From assembly GCA_030748495.1 (NCBI GenBank), contig JASMLX010000053.1:1-41762 (forward strand): a DNA stretch of 41,762 bases, read 5' to 3'. The notes under the pieces are model-generated. The model ran no database searches and was not told the DNA's origin. It worked only from the letters and a program-made list of their open reading frames with translations. The position numbers and the translations under genes were made by a program. The stretch is from Candidatus Poribacteria bacterium (lineage in GTDB: Bacteria > Poribacteria > WGA-4E > UBA9662). This document shows positions 26,654 through 35,944 of this stretch, piece after piece (positions within the stretch are counted from its first letter, which is position 1; the number at the start of each line of letters is the position of its first letter).

Positions 26654-27826
26654 ATGATAGCGCCCATTTGGAAGAAACTGTCTAACTCTGGTCGACAGTC
26701 ACTATCACTCTTACTTTTCTCGATCCTTTTCTGTTTATTTAACCTGTTATCTAACTTGAGCCACGCTCAAACTAAACGGATAGCTGTTGTGGCCAACGGC
26801 TTAAACCCGTTTGAGTCGATCTCTGTTGTCAATCTAGACCACCCGGACCTAAAGAAAGCGGTTCAGCAAGATCTTATCAAGTTAGGACAAACCCCTAATG
26901 ATATTCAAATAGACGGTCAATTGGCTTATGTTGTCAACACCAATGACAATCATATACAGATTATCGATTTGAAGTCGGAGGCTAACGTCGGGCAGATCTC
27001 AACAGGAGCTAACAGCCTACCGGAAAAAATCGCCTTGTTGAGTGATCAGTATGCCTACGTCACCCTCAACGGAAGCGATGGAGTTGCCTTTATCGACCTG
27101 AAAGCTCAAACCGTCTTGCAGACGATAAAAGTTGGGTCTAAGCCGTGGGGGGTAACCATTCTTGATCGAAAGGTTTATGTCACCAACTCGGCGGCGGTTT
27201 GGGATGGGAATCAGATGAGCTACGATCAGAGCAGCGTCTCGATTATCGACACACAATCTAATCAGGTCATCCAGACTATAGAGGTGCCGATTAACGCAAC
27301 CGGAATCACCACTAACGGTATTGATAAAGTCTTAGTAGTTTCCACTGGAGACTACGCCCAAGCCCTTGGTTATTTGACAATCATCAATCATGTAGATAAT
27401 GCTATTGAGAAAAAGATTAGCTTAAAAACAACACCAGGTGCTATCGCTGTTAATCGTAGCCAGCGAAAAGCCTATATTCTATCGACGACAGGCTGGACTA
27501 TTACGGGGGCAATGGTCGTTGACCTGGCCAAGCGGAGGGTAGTGATCAAGGCGAATGAGGCTCTACCGGCGTTCAGTGGGGGATTTGGAATGGTGTTCGA
27601 TCACCAAAGTCAGCACTTTTTTGTGGCCGTGCCAGATTGGAGCGGTGGTGGTCAAGATCAACTCCGCAAAATTAGCTCTGACGGTCAAGAGATCACCAGT
27701 TACGCTGTTGGTAAGGGGGCATCTTTCGTTGCGGTCGCCGATATCAATGGCGAGCATCAAATCAGTGTTCGCCCAACAGGTCTGCATCTACCATACTTGT
27801 GGGGCGAAATTAGAAAGGCCCGGTAG
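26654..27826 (+). CDS. secreted YVTN beta-propeller under cobalamin riboswitch control (BtuG-like candidate)
   Basis: 390 residues. GGAGG lies eight bases before the ATG. A Sec signal peptide (hydrophobic about 18-35, cleavage after SHA) leads to a beta-propeller built of 40-45-residue blades, with recurring AYVVNTNDNHIQIIDL, AYVTLNGSDGVAFIDL and VYVTNSAAVWDGN motifs. Riboswitch control implies a role in corrinoid capture or another B12-linked task. Bacteroides BtuG is a surface beta-propeller with very high B12 affinity, and this protein has the same fold and regulation. No btuB or transporter gene is next to it. The C-terminal tail SVRPTGLHLPYLWGEIRKAR resembles the tails of two other secreted proteins here. 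Confidence 0.85.
   Translation: MIAPIWKKLSNSGRQSLSLLLFSILFCLFNLLSNLSHAQTKRIAVVANGLNPFESISVVNLDHPDLKKAVQQDLIKLGQTPNDIQIDGQLAYVVNTNDNHIQIIDLKSEANVGQISTGANSLPEKIALLSDQYAYVTLNGSDGVAFIDLKAQTVLQTIKVGSKPWGVTILDRKVYVTNSAAVWDGNQMSYDQSSVSIIDTQSNQVIQTIEVPINATGITTNGIDKVLVVSTGDYAQALGYLTIINHVDNAIEKKISLKTTPGAIAVNRSQRKAYILSTTGWTITGAMVVDLAKRRVVIKANEALPAFSGGFGMVFDHQSQHFFVAVPDWSGGGQDQLRKISSDGQEITSYAVGKGASFVAVADINGEHQISVRPTGLHLPYLWGEIRKAR
27764..27823 (+). other. C-terminal W-G-E-I-R-K tail of the beta-propeller
   Basis: The last 20 residues, SVRPTGLHLPYLWGEIRKAR, follow the propeller blades. S, V, a Trp-Gly/Ala-Glu-Ile/Leu step and basic residues line up with the tails at 16497 and 37730. Confidence 0.6.
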
Positions 27827-27848
27827 AGGACTAATGCCGACGTCGTAA

Positions 27849-27877
27849 TTGACTCTGAACGGGGAATCGTTTATAAT
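27849..27877 (+). promoter_or_regulatory. near-consensus sigma-70 promoter for the giant surface protein
   Basis: TTGACT (27849-27854), a 17-base spacer, and perfect TATAAT (27872-27877). Transcription would start near 27884, giving a leader of about 110 bases before the first possible start codon at 27993. Confidence 0.75.
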
Positions 27878-27927
27878 TGCGTTGATTAGACTCCACAATC
27901 CTAATGTTGCGTTGCCTACTACACAGC

Positions 27928-27984
27928 CGGGGAGCAAACCTCAACCCGGAGGGTAGCCGGGGTGGGGCTTTCCACCGTGGCTAC
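27928..27984 (+). ncRNA. structured leader RNA of unknown class
   Basis: Between the promoter and the giant gene, CCGGG/CCCGG closes a hairpin with an AGCAAACC-containing loop (27930-27952). A second hairpin follows: GTAGCC (27954-27959) with GGCTAC (27979-27984), and an inner GGTGG/CCACC around GGCTTT. It resembles a riboswitch in layout, but I match it to no class I know; glycine and c-di-GMP-I cores were considered and do not fit. No terminator is visible before the start, so any control would be translational. Confidence 0.45.
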
Positions 27985-27992
27985 GAAATGAA

Positions 27993-30900
27993 GTGACTTG
28001 GGAAACAATGAGTGGGTGTCTTGACATGGAGAGAAACCATCCAACGCTTCTGCCAAATATGACGATTCCAAAGACATCGGTTTTGATCCGACGCAATCCG
28101 GCTCTGGTTGGCTTATGCTTGTTCTGTATCCTGACAGGGGGATCCATAACGGTTGCTCAGTCATGGTATCAGCAAAATTTTGACCAACTCGAGAACGGTG
28201 ACCTGGCCAATCAAGATGGATGGTCAATGACGTGGAGTGACGGTGCTGCTGATTTCCCACAGGACATTAGCCACACTCAGAGCGGCCTGATTCAGGAACA
28301 AATCAAGTTTGGAGATCGAGGGAAAAGTGTTCGTATTACTGAACAAACCATGACGCTACGACGATTTGTTGGGGATTATGACGGCATCCAATATCTTGCG
28401 CTCCGTTTTCGCTATCAGTCTGGAACCGCGCCGTTCTCTCTGTATATCGGTGGGAGTAGTGTCAAGTGGGAGTCGGCAGTTTGTGTCAATGTGGAACCAG
28501 ATGGCGAATTAAAGGTGTACAATGGTAATTTAGCCTCAAAAGTGGATCGGATCAAACTCGGATATTGGCATCAACTTCACCTTATCCTCGACTTCGAAGA
28601 ACGAACATTTAGTTGTTACCTGAACGATAAACTCGTTGCCATGGACTACCAATTTCGAGGCGAAAATACAGTGTTGGTTCCAAATGCGAGTAATCCCCGC
28701 CTTGATTGGATTCACTTTGGTCGCCATAGGAGTGGTGAAAAACTGGTCGCTTATCTAGATGATTTGGAACTCGGTACAGGACCTGGTGGTGTCTATTTTG
28801 CCAGCCAGAAATTGGAAGATAAACTGCGCCAGGTTCTCAATAAGCGACCATTCGATCTAATTTCAAAGACCGATTTGGCACAAGTAGAAGCATTAGACCT
28901 ATCTCATTTTTTACTTTCCGACTTAACGGGGCTAGAACACTGTGGGAACCTTAAGTCTTTGTATCTTAGCGATAACCGGTTGAGCGATATTTCGCGTCTT
29001 GCACCAATGACCAATCTAATCGAACTCGACTTGAGTCGAAACCAGATTCAGGATCTAGCACCTTGTCAGTCCATGCTAAAGTTAGAAAACCTATTGCTGA
29101 GTGACAACCTGATCCAAGATATTTCGTTCTTGGCCGAACTGGAAAACTTAAGGGTGGTCGATCTCGAACAAAATCAGGTGACAGATGTAGCTCCACTGGA
29201 AAATCTGCTCAACCTGAAACGTCTCAATCTAAACCAGAATCAAGTTCACGACGTAGTCACACTCAAGGATCTGTCCAAACTAGAACATCTGTATCTCAAG
29301 CAAAATCAGGTTAACGATCTAATGCCGTTGACGGCTCTGGTCAAACTAAGCCAACTCAATTTGGCAGAGAATCAAATAAGTGAGATCGAAGCAGTTAGTG
29401 GTCTGATCAACTTAAAGAGACTGAATCTAAGTGCTAACCAGGTTAAACAAATCGAGATGCTGGCCAACTTACGACAGTTAACAGAGTTGATACTGGATAA
29501 CAACCAGATTGAAGATTTAGTAGCACTACAAGATCTAAGCCACCTCAAAATTCTCTATTTACATGACAATCAGATCGAGTCGATTCAACCACTTGAAAAT
29601 TTGCGGCAATTGATGGATTTGAAAATCGATCAAAATAAGATATACGATCTGGAACCATTGGTTAAAAACCAAGGACTTTCGGGGCACGTTTCGGTTCTGG
29701 GTAACGAGCTTTCTAACGCTTCATCAACCACCTATATCCCAATCTTAGAATCACGTCGGATTACGGTTATACACAATGCCCTTTCGCCTGAACCCATCAC
29801 CTTTCGCGATGCGAGGCTGGAAGCAGAAATTCGTCAGGCTATTAATGCTAAAACCGAACCGCTGGATTTGCAAACCCTGTCCAAATTGACCGAATTCGAT
29901 CTGAGTGAAAAAGAGGCTGCAGATCCATCCACCTTTCGACCGATAAGAGATTTGAGTGGTTTAAAGTTTTGCCGTAACCTGACCGTCCTGAATTTGAACG
30001 GGGAACTGATGCCACCAGCTGGCGCGTCTCACTTTGACATCTCTGTTCTGGAAGGTCTTGTAAATCTTGAATACCTCGATCTGAGCAGTAATCAGATCCG
30101 CGATCTAGGTCCACTTAGAAACCTGGTTAATTTGTCCACACTGATTTTATCGCGGAATCAGATCGCTGAGACAGCGCCGTTGATTGATCTGGATCGGTTA
30201 ACTATCCTAGACCTAAGTCAAAATCAGATCGAAGATCCATTACCAGGCCAAGAGTTACCACTGGCTGGAGTCTCAGCTTTGGAGATTCTAAATCTAAGCC
30301 AGAATCAAATCTCTAACCTATCCCCATTTTCTAACTTGACTAATCTGCGAGAATTAGATTTAAGTCAGTGCCAAATCTCCGACGTTTCGCCGTTACAACC
30401 ACTGACAAACCTGATTGTGCTCAATCTGAGCAATAACCAAATTCAAGATTTGAACCCGCTAGCAAATCTGCTAAAGTTGGAGAGTCTCGATGGTTCCTCT
30501 AACAGAATCGTAGATCTACAACCGTTAACAAAATTAGAAAATTTGACCTCAACTTTATTGAGTCGTAACCAAATCTCGCAGATACATCCGTTGGCCAATA
30601 ATATCAATCTGTCCGGTGAACTGGATCTAAGGCAAAATCTGCTCAATAATACTGCTATTACTACCTACCTACCTCTGCTGGAAAAGAACAAGGTTAAGCC
30701 GGTCTTTGATGAACCGGAAGTTGAGCCAGCCATTTTTACTGACGATAACTTTGAGGCTGTTGTTCGTCAGCGTCTGGAAATCCCAATCCGATTGCTAACC
30801 GCCGAAGACTTAGAAAAATTGGTGGGTCTGAAAGTGGATAGCAGAGAGATAAAGATTCATAATATCGTTGGGCTAGATCAGTGCCCAAATCTGCTGTCTT

Positions 30901-33254
30901 TGGAGATCCGAGGTTGGCACGATGATCCATTATCTGACCTGACACCGTTAAGTGAGTTGGAACAACTGGCGGAACTGACACTCTGGGGGCAACAGGTTAG
31001 CAATCTTGCTCCATTAGAAAAACTGGTCAGCCTCAAGAAGCTAAGCTTTGGTCCTAACCGTTTAGATCAAACGACGGATCTGTCAGTCTTGAGAAATCTG
31101 GTTAATTTGACCGAACTGGGCATTCACCACAACCGTATCGTTGATCTCTCCTTTCTTGAGCCACTTCGAGATTTGCAGATCTTAAAACTGGAGCAGAATC
31201 GGATTAGCGAAATCTCCGTACTGGAGAACCTGAAAAAACTCAGTCACCTCGGCCTCAATGACAATCTTATCAACGATATTTCTGCCTTATCAGATCTGCC
31301 GGATCTAAACTGGTTGGAATTGCAAAATAACCGCATCACCGACATTACGCCGCTAATTGAAAATCAAAATCTGAAAGGCACGCTCAAGATTCACGGCAAT
31401 CCACTTGCCAACACAGCACAGATGGCGCATATTCCGGTACTGAGACAGAGGGGAATTGACATCTCCCACGATCGCATCTCAGATCAAGCCGTGGTATTCA
31501 AAGAGGCCAAACTGGAAAATGCGATTCGACAAGTTCTCCAGATTCCAGTTGCACTGCTAACGCAAGAGGATCTACTCCGGTTAACCGAATTGGATGCCAA
31601 CGCATTGGATATTGTGGATCTAACAGGATTAGAATACTGCCCTAATCTGACCAAGTTAAAAATGAGTTGGAACTTCAAACTGGTCGATATCTCCAATTTG
31701 GCTAACCTTAAAAAGCTACGTTATCTCAGTCTGCACTACAATCAAGTCTCAGATTTACTGCCGATTGTTGAACTGAGTCAGTTGACTTATTTAGGGATTG
31801 ACGGTAATCCAATCAGCAATCTATCTCCGGTGCGGAGTTTGACCAATTTACAACGCTTAGACTTCAACAACAGCGACCAACTTGTGGATCTCTCGCCATT
31901 GACACCGTTGCAAAACCTGCAGATTTTAACACTAGACAACCAGCAGTTGCGAGATCTGACTCCGCTCCGCCAACTGTCCGGCCTGCAAGTTCTACGACTG
32001 GGGAGCAACTGGATTCACGATCTGGACCCACTGTTAGGAACTGTCACTGACGGAGCACAACTCGAACTTCAGCAGAATCCACTTCATAATGTGGCTTACA
32101 CAGTGCAGATCCCACTGCTACAAGACCGAAAGATCGCGGTTAAGTTCGACGCTCCACCACACGACATTGTGCCAATCGTCGAGCCAAAAATCGAACGGCT
32201 CATCCGTAATACCCTGCAACTCGATTTTGGCAGACAGCCATTCGGTGCCTTAACTGCACAAATTGTCGAACCGATTCAGAAATTGGACGCTTCCAACCTC
32301 GGTCTAGTAGAGATCGATTTGCAGGCCTTGAAAGCTTTGCCCAATCTCGAATCAATAAATCTAACGGATAACCCCCTCAGCCAAACAGCTCTAGTTGAGC
32401 AAGTGAAGGCCTTAACAGCGATGGGTATTACCGTTGAGCTAGGTGGATTGGACACAGAAACGGTTGCACTCACCGCCTTAGCCAAAGATGGACAACTACC
32501 TGCCGATCCGAATTCACGAACTTTAATCACTGTTCAGTTAGCTGATGCCAAGCAGCAACCGGTCAAGCATGAGACAGTTACTCTGACAGCCAGTCAGGGA
32601 ATCATTCAGTCGATTGCCGAGAATCGAGGTGACGGTACCTACACGGCCGTCTACACCGTTGGTGCTTTAGATAAAAATGCAATCAATCGGGTGACCATTG
32701 AGGCTATGACTAAGAGCAAACAAAAAGGGCAACTAACGCTGACTTTGGTCGATCGACCTATCACAACCGGCGACATTAATCACGATCAAAGAATTGACAT
32801 TCAGGATCTGGTTTTAGTAGCGAACAATTTCGGACAGAGTGGTGAATACCTGTTGGGTGATCTCAACTTTGATCAATCCATAGATCTGTTCGATTTGACG
32901 TTGGTAGCACAAAATCTCGGTAACAGTGCCGCTGCGCCAGTTCTTTTAGAAACATTTGCGCTTCCGCTCAAACTTTACCAAAACTACCCAAACCCCTTTA
33001 ATCCAGAAACCTGGATTCCCTTTGAAATTAGCCAACCATCAACCGTGCGGTTGGAGATCTATGATGTTTCAGGCCGGCGGATTCAGACCATTTCATTAGG
33101 GGATGTTGAGTCAGGTCGTTATTTAGACCGGAAATCGGCGATCTATTGGGATGGTAAATCGACTACAGGAGAACTGGTTAGCAGTGGCATCTACTTCTAC
33201 TCTCTGGTTGTCAATCAACAACGGTTGACGAAGCAGATGATGGTGCTAAAATAA
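27993..33254 (+). CDS. giant secreted leucine-rich-repeat surface protein with ConA-like, Big-like, dockerin and FlgD-like domains
   Basis: Up to 1753 residues. The start is uncertain: GTG 27993, ATG 28008, ATG 28026 and ATG 28059 are all in frame, and none has a strong ribosome site. ATG 28059 gives a typical signal peptide ending VAQS. Numbering from GTG: a ConA/LamG-like domain (about 60-265), then five modules, each opening with a helical cap (KLEDKLRQVLN, ARLEAEIRQAIN, NFEAVVRQRLE, KLENAIRQVLQ, KIERLIRNTLQ at about 270, 603, 914, 1168, 1396). The first four caps lead into 22-residue internalin-type leucine-rich repeats (L-x-x-L-x-L-x-x-N-x-I-x-D). A Big/invasin-like domain (about 1489-1580), two dockerin calcium loops (GDINHDQRIDIQD and GDLNFDQSIDLFD, about 1592-1650) and a FlgD/type-A-sorting-like C-terminus starting LYQNYPNPFNPE (about 1660) follow. 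It is probably an exported adhesin or recognition protein. Confidence 0.92.
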   Translation: MTWETMSGCLDMERNHPTLLPNMTIPKTSVLIRRNPALVGLCLFCILTGGSITVAQSWYQQNFDQLENGDLANQDGWSMTWSDGAADFPQDISHTQSGLIQEQIKFGDRGKSVRITEQTMTLRRFVGDYDGIQYLALRFRYQSGTAPFSLYIGGSSVKWESAVCVNVEPDGELKVYNGNLASKVDRIKLGYWHQLHLILDFEERTFSCYLNDKLVAMDYQFRGENTVLVPNASNPRLDWIHFGRHRSGEKLVAYLDDLELGTGPGGVYFASQKLEDKLRQVLNKRPFDLISKTDLAQVEALDLSHFLLSDLTGLEHCGNLKSLYLSDNRLSDISRLAPMTNLIELDLSRNQIQDLAPCQSMLKLENLLLSDNLIQDISFLAELENLRVVDLEQNQVTDVAPLENLLNLKRLNLNQNQVHDVVTLKDLSKLEHLYLKQNQVNDLMPLTALVKLSQLNLAENQISEIEAVSGLINLKRLNLSANQVKQIEMLANLRQLTELILDNNQIEDLVALQDLSHLKILYLHDNQIESIQPLENLRQLMDLKIDQNKIYDLEPLVKNQGLSGHVSVLGNELSNASSTTYIPILESRRITVIHNALSPEPITFRDARLEAEIRQAINAKTEPLDLQTLSKLTEFDLSEKEAADPSTFRPIRDLSGLKFCRNLTVLNLNGELMPPAGASHFDISVLEGLVNLEYLDLSSNQIRDLGPLRNLVNLSTLILSRNQIAETAPLIDLDRLTILDLSQNQIEDPLPGQELPLAGVSALEILNLSQNQISNLSPFSNLTNLRELDLSQCQISDVSPLQPLTNLIVLNLSNNQIQDLNPLANLLKLESLDGSSNRIVDLQPLTKLENLTSTLLSRNQISQIHPLANNINLSGELDLRQNLLNNTAITTYLPLLEKNKVKPVFDEPEVEPAIFTDDNFEAVVRQRLEIPIRLLTAEDLEKLVGLKVDSREIKIHNIVGLDQCPNLLSLEIRGWHDDPLSDLTPLSELEQLAELTLWGQQVSNLAPLEKLVSLKKLSFGPNRLDQTTDLSVLRNLVNLTELGIHHNRIVDLSFLEPLRDLQILKLEQNRISEISVLENLKKLSHLGLNDNLINDISALSDLPDLNWLELQNNRITDITPLIENQNLKGTLKIHGNPLANTAQMAHIPVLRQRGIDISHDRISDQAVVFKEAKLENAIRQVLQIPVALLTQEDLLRLTELDANALDIVDLTGLEYCPNLTKLKMSWNFKLVDISNLANLKKLRYLSLHYNQVSDLLPIVELSQLTYLGIDGNPISNLSPVRSLTNLQRLDFNNSDQLVDLSPLTPLQNLQILTLDNQQLRDLTPLRQLSGLQVLRLGSNWIHDLDPLLGTVTDGAQLELQQNPLHNVAYTVQIPLLQDRKIAVKFDAPPHDIVPIVEPKIERLIRNTLQLDFGRQPFGALTAQIVEPIQKLDASNLGLVEIDLQALKALPNLESINLTDNPLSQTALVEQVKALTAMGITVELGGLDTETVALTALAKDGQLPADPNSRTLITVQLADAKQQPVKHETVTLTASQGIIQSIAENRGDGTYTAVYTVGALDKNAINRVTIEAMTKSKQKGQLTLTLVDRPITTGDINHDQRIDIQDLVLVANNFGQSGEYLLGDLNFDQSIDLFDLTLVAQNLGNSAAAPVLLETFALPLKLYQNYPNPFNPETWIPFEISQPSTVRLEIYDVSGRRIQTISLGDVESGRYLDRKSAIYWDGKSTTGELVSSGIYFYSLVVNQQRLTKQMMVLK

Positions 33255-33340
33255 CCTCAACTAGAAAACTTAACCAAAAAACAATTGATGAGACCGTAGA
33301 TTAATTGAGAAGAGGTCGCTTCACTAACAAGGAGAACCAC

Positions 33341-34453
33341 ATGGCTAAATATCGTTTAGGCTTAATCGGTTTTGCACACATGCACATCAACAACGTCGGT
33401 GGGCAGTTTGCGCAACACGGTGATATCGAACCTGTTGCTTGCGCTGACACAACACCTATTGTGCCAGAAGTTCGGGATGCCCCTTACACAAGAGGCTGGA
33501 ATTTACAACATGCCTTGGATAATCTCGGCTTCCAGCGCTCCTACGACGACTATCAAGAGATGCTGGAAAAAGAAGATTTAGATATTGTAGTCTGTTGTTC
33601 AGAGAATGCACGACATGCGGAGGTAATTGAGGCTTGTGCTGCAGTGGACGTCCATGTTTGTGTAGAAAAGCCGATGGCTGAGTCGTTGTCTGGTGCCTTG
33701 CGAATGATTCGAGCTAGTCAAGCTGCCGGTACCATACTGGCCATTAATTGGCCGATGACCTGGTCGGCAGAGGCGCGTAAGATTAAGGAACTGATCGACG
33801 CTGGTGAGATTGGACGGGTTTTAGAGGTCAAATGGCGAGGCGGTCACACGGGCCCTCTCGGCCCCGGTGCCATGCACGCAGGCGTTAGCGAAACCGCCGA
33901 CCAGATGACGGGCCCGGAACGGGGGGCAACCTGGTGGCATCAGTTGGACACTGGGGGCGGTGCCATGCTCGACTACTGTTGCTACGGCTCAATGGTCTCT
34001 CGATGGTACATCGGAGAGTTAGCCCTAGCAGCAATCGGGATGAAAGCCAACCTGGACAGCCACTGGGGCAACGCTGAAGATAATGCGGCAATAATTGTCC
34101 GCTTCCCTAGTGCAATGGCACTTTTTGAAGGATCATGGACCACCTGGGACCACGGTGTTCCGACGGGACCGATCGTCTATGGAACAGAAGGAACAATTGT
34201 TCTCGATTCAGGCGGTATCCGACGGGAGCAAGGTGGCGGTAACACAACTACCTACCAATCCGACCCACTCCCTGAAGGGCGAACTAAAATCGCCAATGAG
34301 TTCATCCATCATCTCAAGACAGGCGAACCGCTTCACCAAACTCTGGAGGCTAGCTTTAACCTGGAAGTGATGGCGATTCTGGACGCAGGTATTAAGTCTG
34401 CGGCCAGTGGCCAGTTAGAGTCTGTCAATAATGGCACCTGGCAAATTGGATAG
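33341..34453 (+). CDS. Gfo/Idh/MocA family oxidoreductase
   Basis: 370 residues. ATG 33341 is preferred to the upstream GTG-like frames because AAGGAG lies six bases before it. The nucleotide-binding half starts YRLGLIGFAHMHINNVGGQ, an unusual form of the GxGxxG loop, and ends in VCVEKPMAESL with the conserved Lys. The C-terminal half has GGGAMLDYCCYGSMV as the substrate-pocket helix. The FAHMH loop and lack of the usual second Gly hint at modified cofactor binding. It lies 25 bases before the broken dehydrogenase and was probably co-transcribed with it. It is intact, unlike the paralogue at 5654. Confidence 0.9.
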   Translation: MAKYRLGLIGFAHMHINNVGGQFAQHGDIEPVACADTTPIVPEVRDAPYTRGWNLQHALDNLGFQRSYDDYQEMLEKEDLDIVVCCSENARHAEVIEACAAVDVHVCVEKPMAESLSGALRMIRASQAAGTILAINWPMTWSAEARKIKELIDAGEIGRVLEVKWRGGHTGPLGPGAMHAGVSETADQMTGPERGATWWHQLDTGGGAMLDYCCYGSMVSRWYIGELALAAIGMKANLDSHWGNAEDNAAIIVRFPSAMALFEGSWTTWDHGVPTGPIVYGTEGTIVLDSGGIRREQGGGNTTTYQSDPLPEGRTKIANEFIHHLKTGEPLHQTLEASFNLEVMAILDAGIKSAASGQLESVNNGTWQIG

Positions 34454-34478
34454 CGCCTAGAAGGGGTAATCCGCTGAC

Positions 34479-35201
34479 TTGCTAGTGAAACTGCGCCAAC
34501 CTGTTGCCAAATCTGTCATTGTCGGAGCCTCATCAGGAATTGGTAAATCGGTTGCCAAACAACTAGCCGAAGAAGGTTTCGCTGTTGGCTTACTGGCTCG
34601 AAGGGTTGATCGACTATTTCAGATTTGTACTGAGATGGAATCACACTGCTCTTCTGTTGTTTACCGGCAGTTGGATATTTGTGATCTCGGATCAGTTGAA
34701 TCTATCTTGACCGACCTGCTCTAGGGTTTAGGTGGGGCTGATCTGTTCTTCATCTGTGCCGGAACCGGTGATCTTAACGACTCTTTAGACTTTGCCATCG
34801 AACGAAAAACGATTGAAACTAACGTCCTTGGATTCACCTGCGTTGCCGATTTTGCCGTTAATTTTCTCCTCAAGCAAGGATATGGACACCTGGTAATCAT
34901 CTCATCAATTGCGGCACTTCGTGGTGGGTGGCGAGCCCCGCCTACGGCGCTTCAAAAGCATATGTCTCCAATTATGCTGAGGCCCTACGTATTAAATTCT
35001 GTAAAAGTGGCCTACACGTATTTTAACAGACGTACGTCCTAGATTTGTCGATACCAGAATGGCCAAAGGAGAGAAAAAGCAGCTACACAAATTATCGAGG
35101 CAGTTAACCGCAAAGCTGCTGTTGTTTACGTCAGTAAAAGATGGCGGCTGATCGCCTGGCTGGTAAAGATACTACCAGATTTCATCTGCCAGAGAGTTTG
35201 A
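34479..35201 (+). pseudogene. short-chain dehydrogenase/reductase gene, multiply broken
   Basis: The cofactor loop VGASSGIGKSVAKQLAEEG and then LDICDLGSV are intact up to an in-frame TAG (34722-34724). The same frame continues DLFFICAGTG and HLVIISSIAALRGGW. The catalytic YGASK (in SPAYGASKAYVSNYAEALR) appears in a shifted frame around 34939, then stops at a TAA near 35025. TDVRPRFVDTRMAKGE and TQIIEAVNRKAAVVYVSK appear in further frames, to a final TGA at 35199-35201. That is at least one nonsense and three frame changes across an otherwise normal-length gene of about 240 codons, so it is a genuine pseudogene. Confidence 0.85.
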
Positions 35202-35356
35202 GTTAGAATGCAATTGTTTCAAACTCTCCAGTACCTGATGTATATCCTGAAGGTGAAAAAGTAGAATTCTAAAAGTAATTTATTCGTTTTTCGAGGTGAA
35301 ATGGGATTCTGTGGGATTGTTGCTAAGTTATATTCATACGTAGGACTTTAAGGATT

Positions 35357-35893
35357 TCATCCATGTACCGCCTCTCCTGAGACGTGTTGTAAACCAGTGC
35401 TAAGTCTTCTAATCCTTTTATCGCGTTTGGAGTGAGCTCGTCGAGCGTATTTGGCGAGGAAGTTGAAGAGTTCTCGAAACACGAAGCGAAATTGTTGACC
35501 TCGTACGATTGATTCTGCGGAACAGATCCCTGAGGTGATCTGTGAGTACCATAGCTGTGCGACGAGTTGAGGTTTCGATACCCCCGAAGATGGTAGAAGT
35601 GGCATGAGAGAGGAAACGCTTAACGAGTAAGGCTGCAAGGGATGTCCCCAGGAGTCCTTCAACGATGCCCGCCTTTCCGGTCTGAAAACGGTGGACATTG
35701 GCCGATGATTTCCACTCCTTTTGAAGAGAAGCTCAACCTGACAGCGCAGCGAGTACAGCTGGTGAACAAAATGAAGCGGAAATTCTTCAACTCCAAGGTT
35801 GGTGAGCAGGAACATGTGGTGCCTAAGAGCTGGATTCCAGATGAAGAGAAGACGTGGCTCGAAGCCATCACCGTACCGTGGCCAATTGCACAA
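35357..35893 (-). pseudogene. C-terminal part of an IS4-family transposase
   Basis: The 178-codon frame holds HMFLLTNLGVEEFPLHFVHQ and LYSLRCQVELLFK, which match the IS4 YREK-region pattern (LY-LRWQIELLFK, with W replaced by C). Its end ARRAHSKRDKRIRRLSTGLQ resembles the basic tail of the family. The N-terminal catalytic part is absent. It points toward the SDR relic. Confidence 0.65.
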
Positions 35894-35944
35894 TCAAGTC
35901 GGCGTTCTGACCTTTGAGCTTCTTCCCCTCCAATCCACGTCGTC

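Noticed and set aside
27928..27984. Leader as a glycine, c-di-GMP-I or cobalamin riboswitch
   Set aside because: The GCAAACC string is suggestive, but the CTCTCAGG or GGGACGCAAAGCC partners are absent.
28860..32050. DNA tandem repeats in the giant gene
   Set aside because: The repetition is at protein level; nucleotide copies are diverged, so no DNA repeat array or CRISPR is present.
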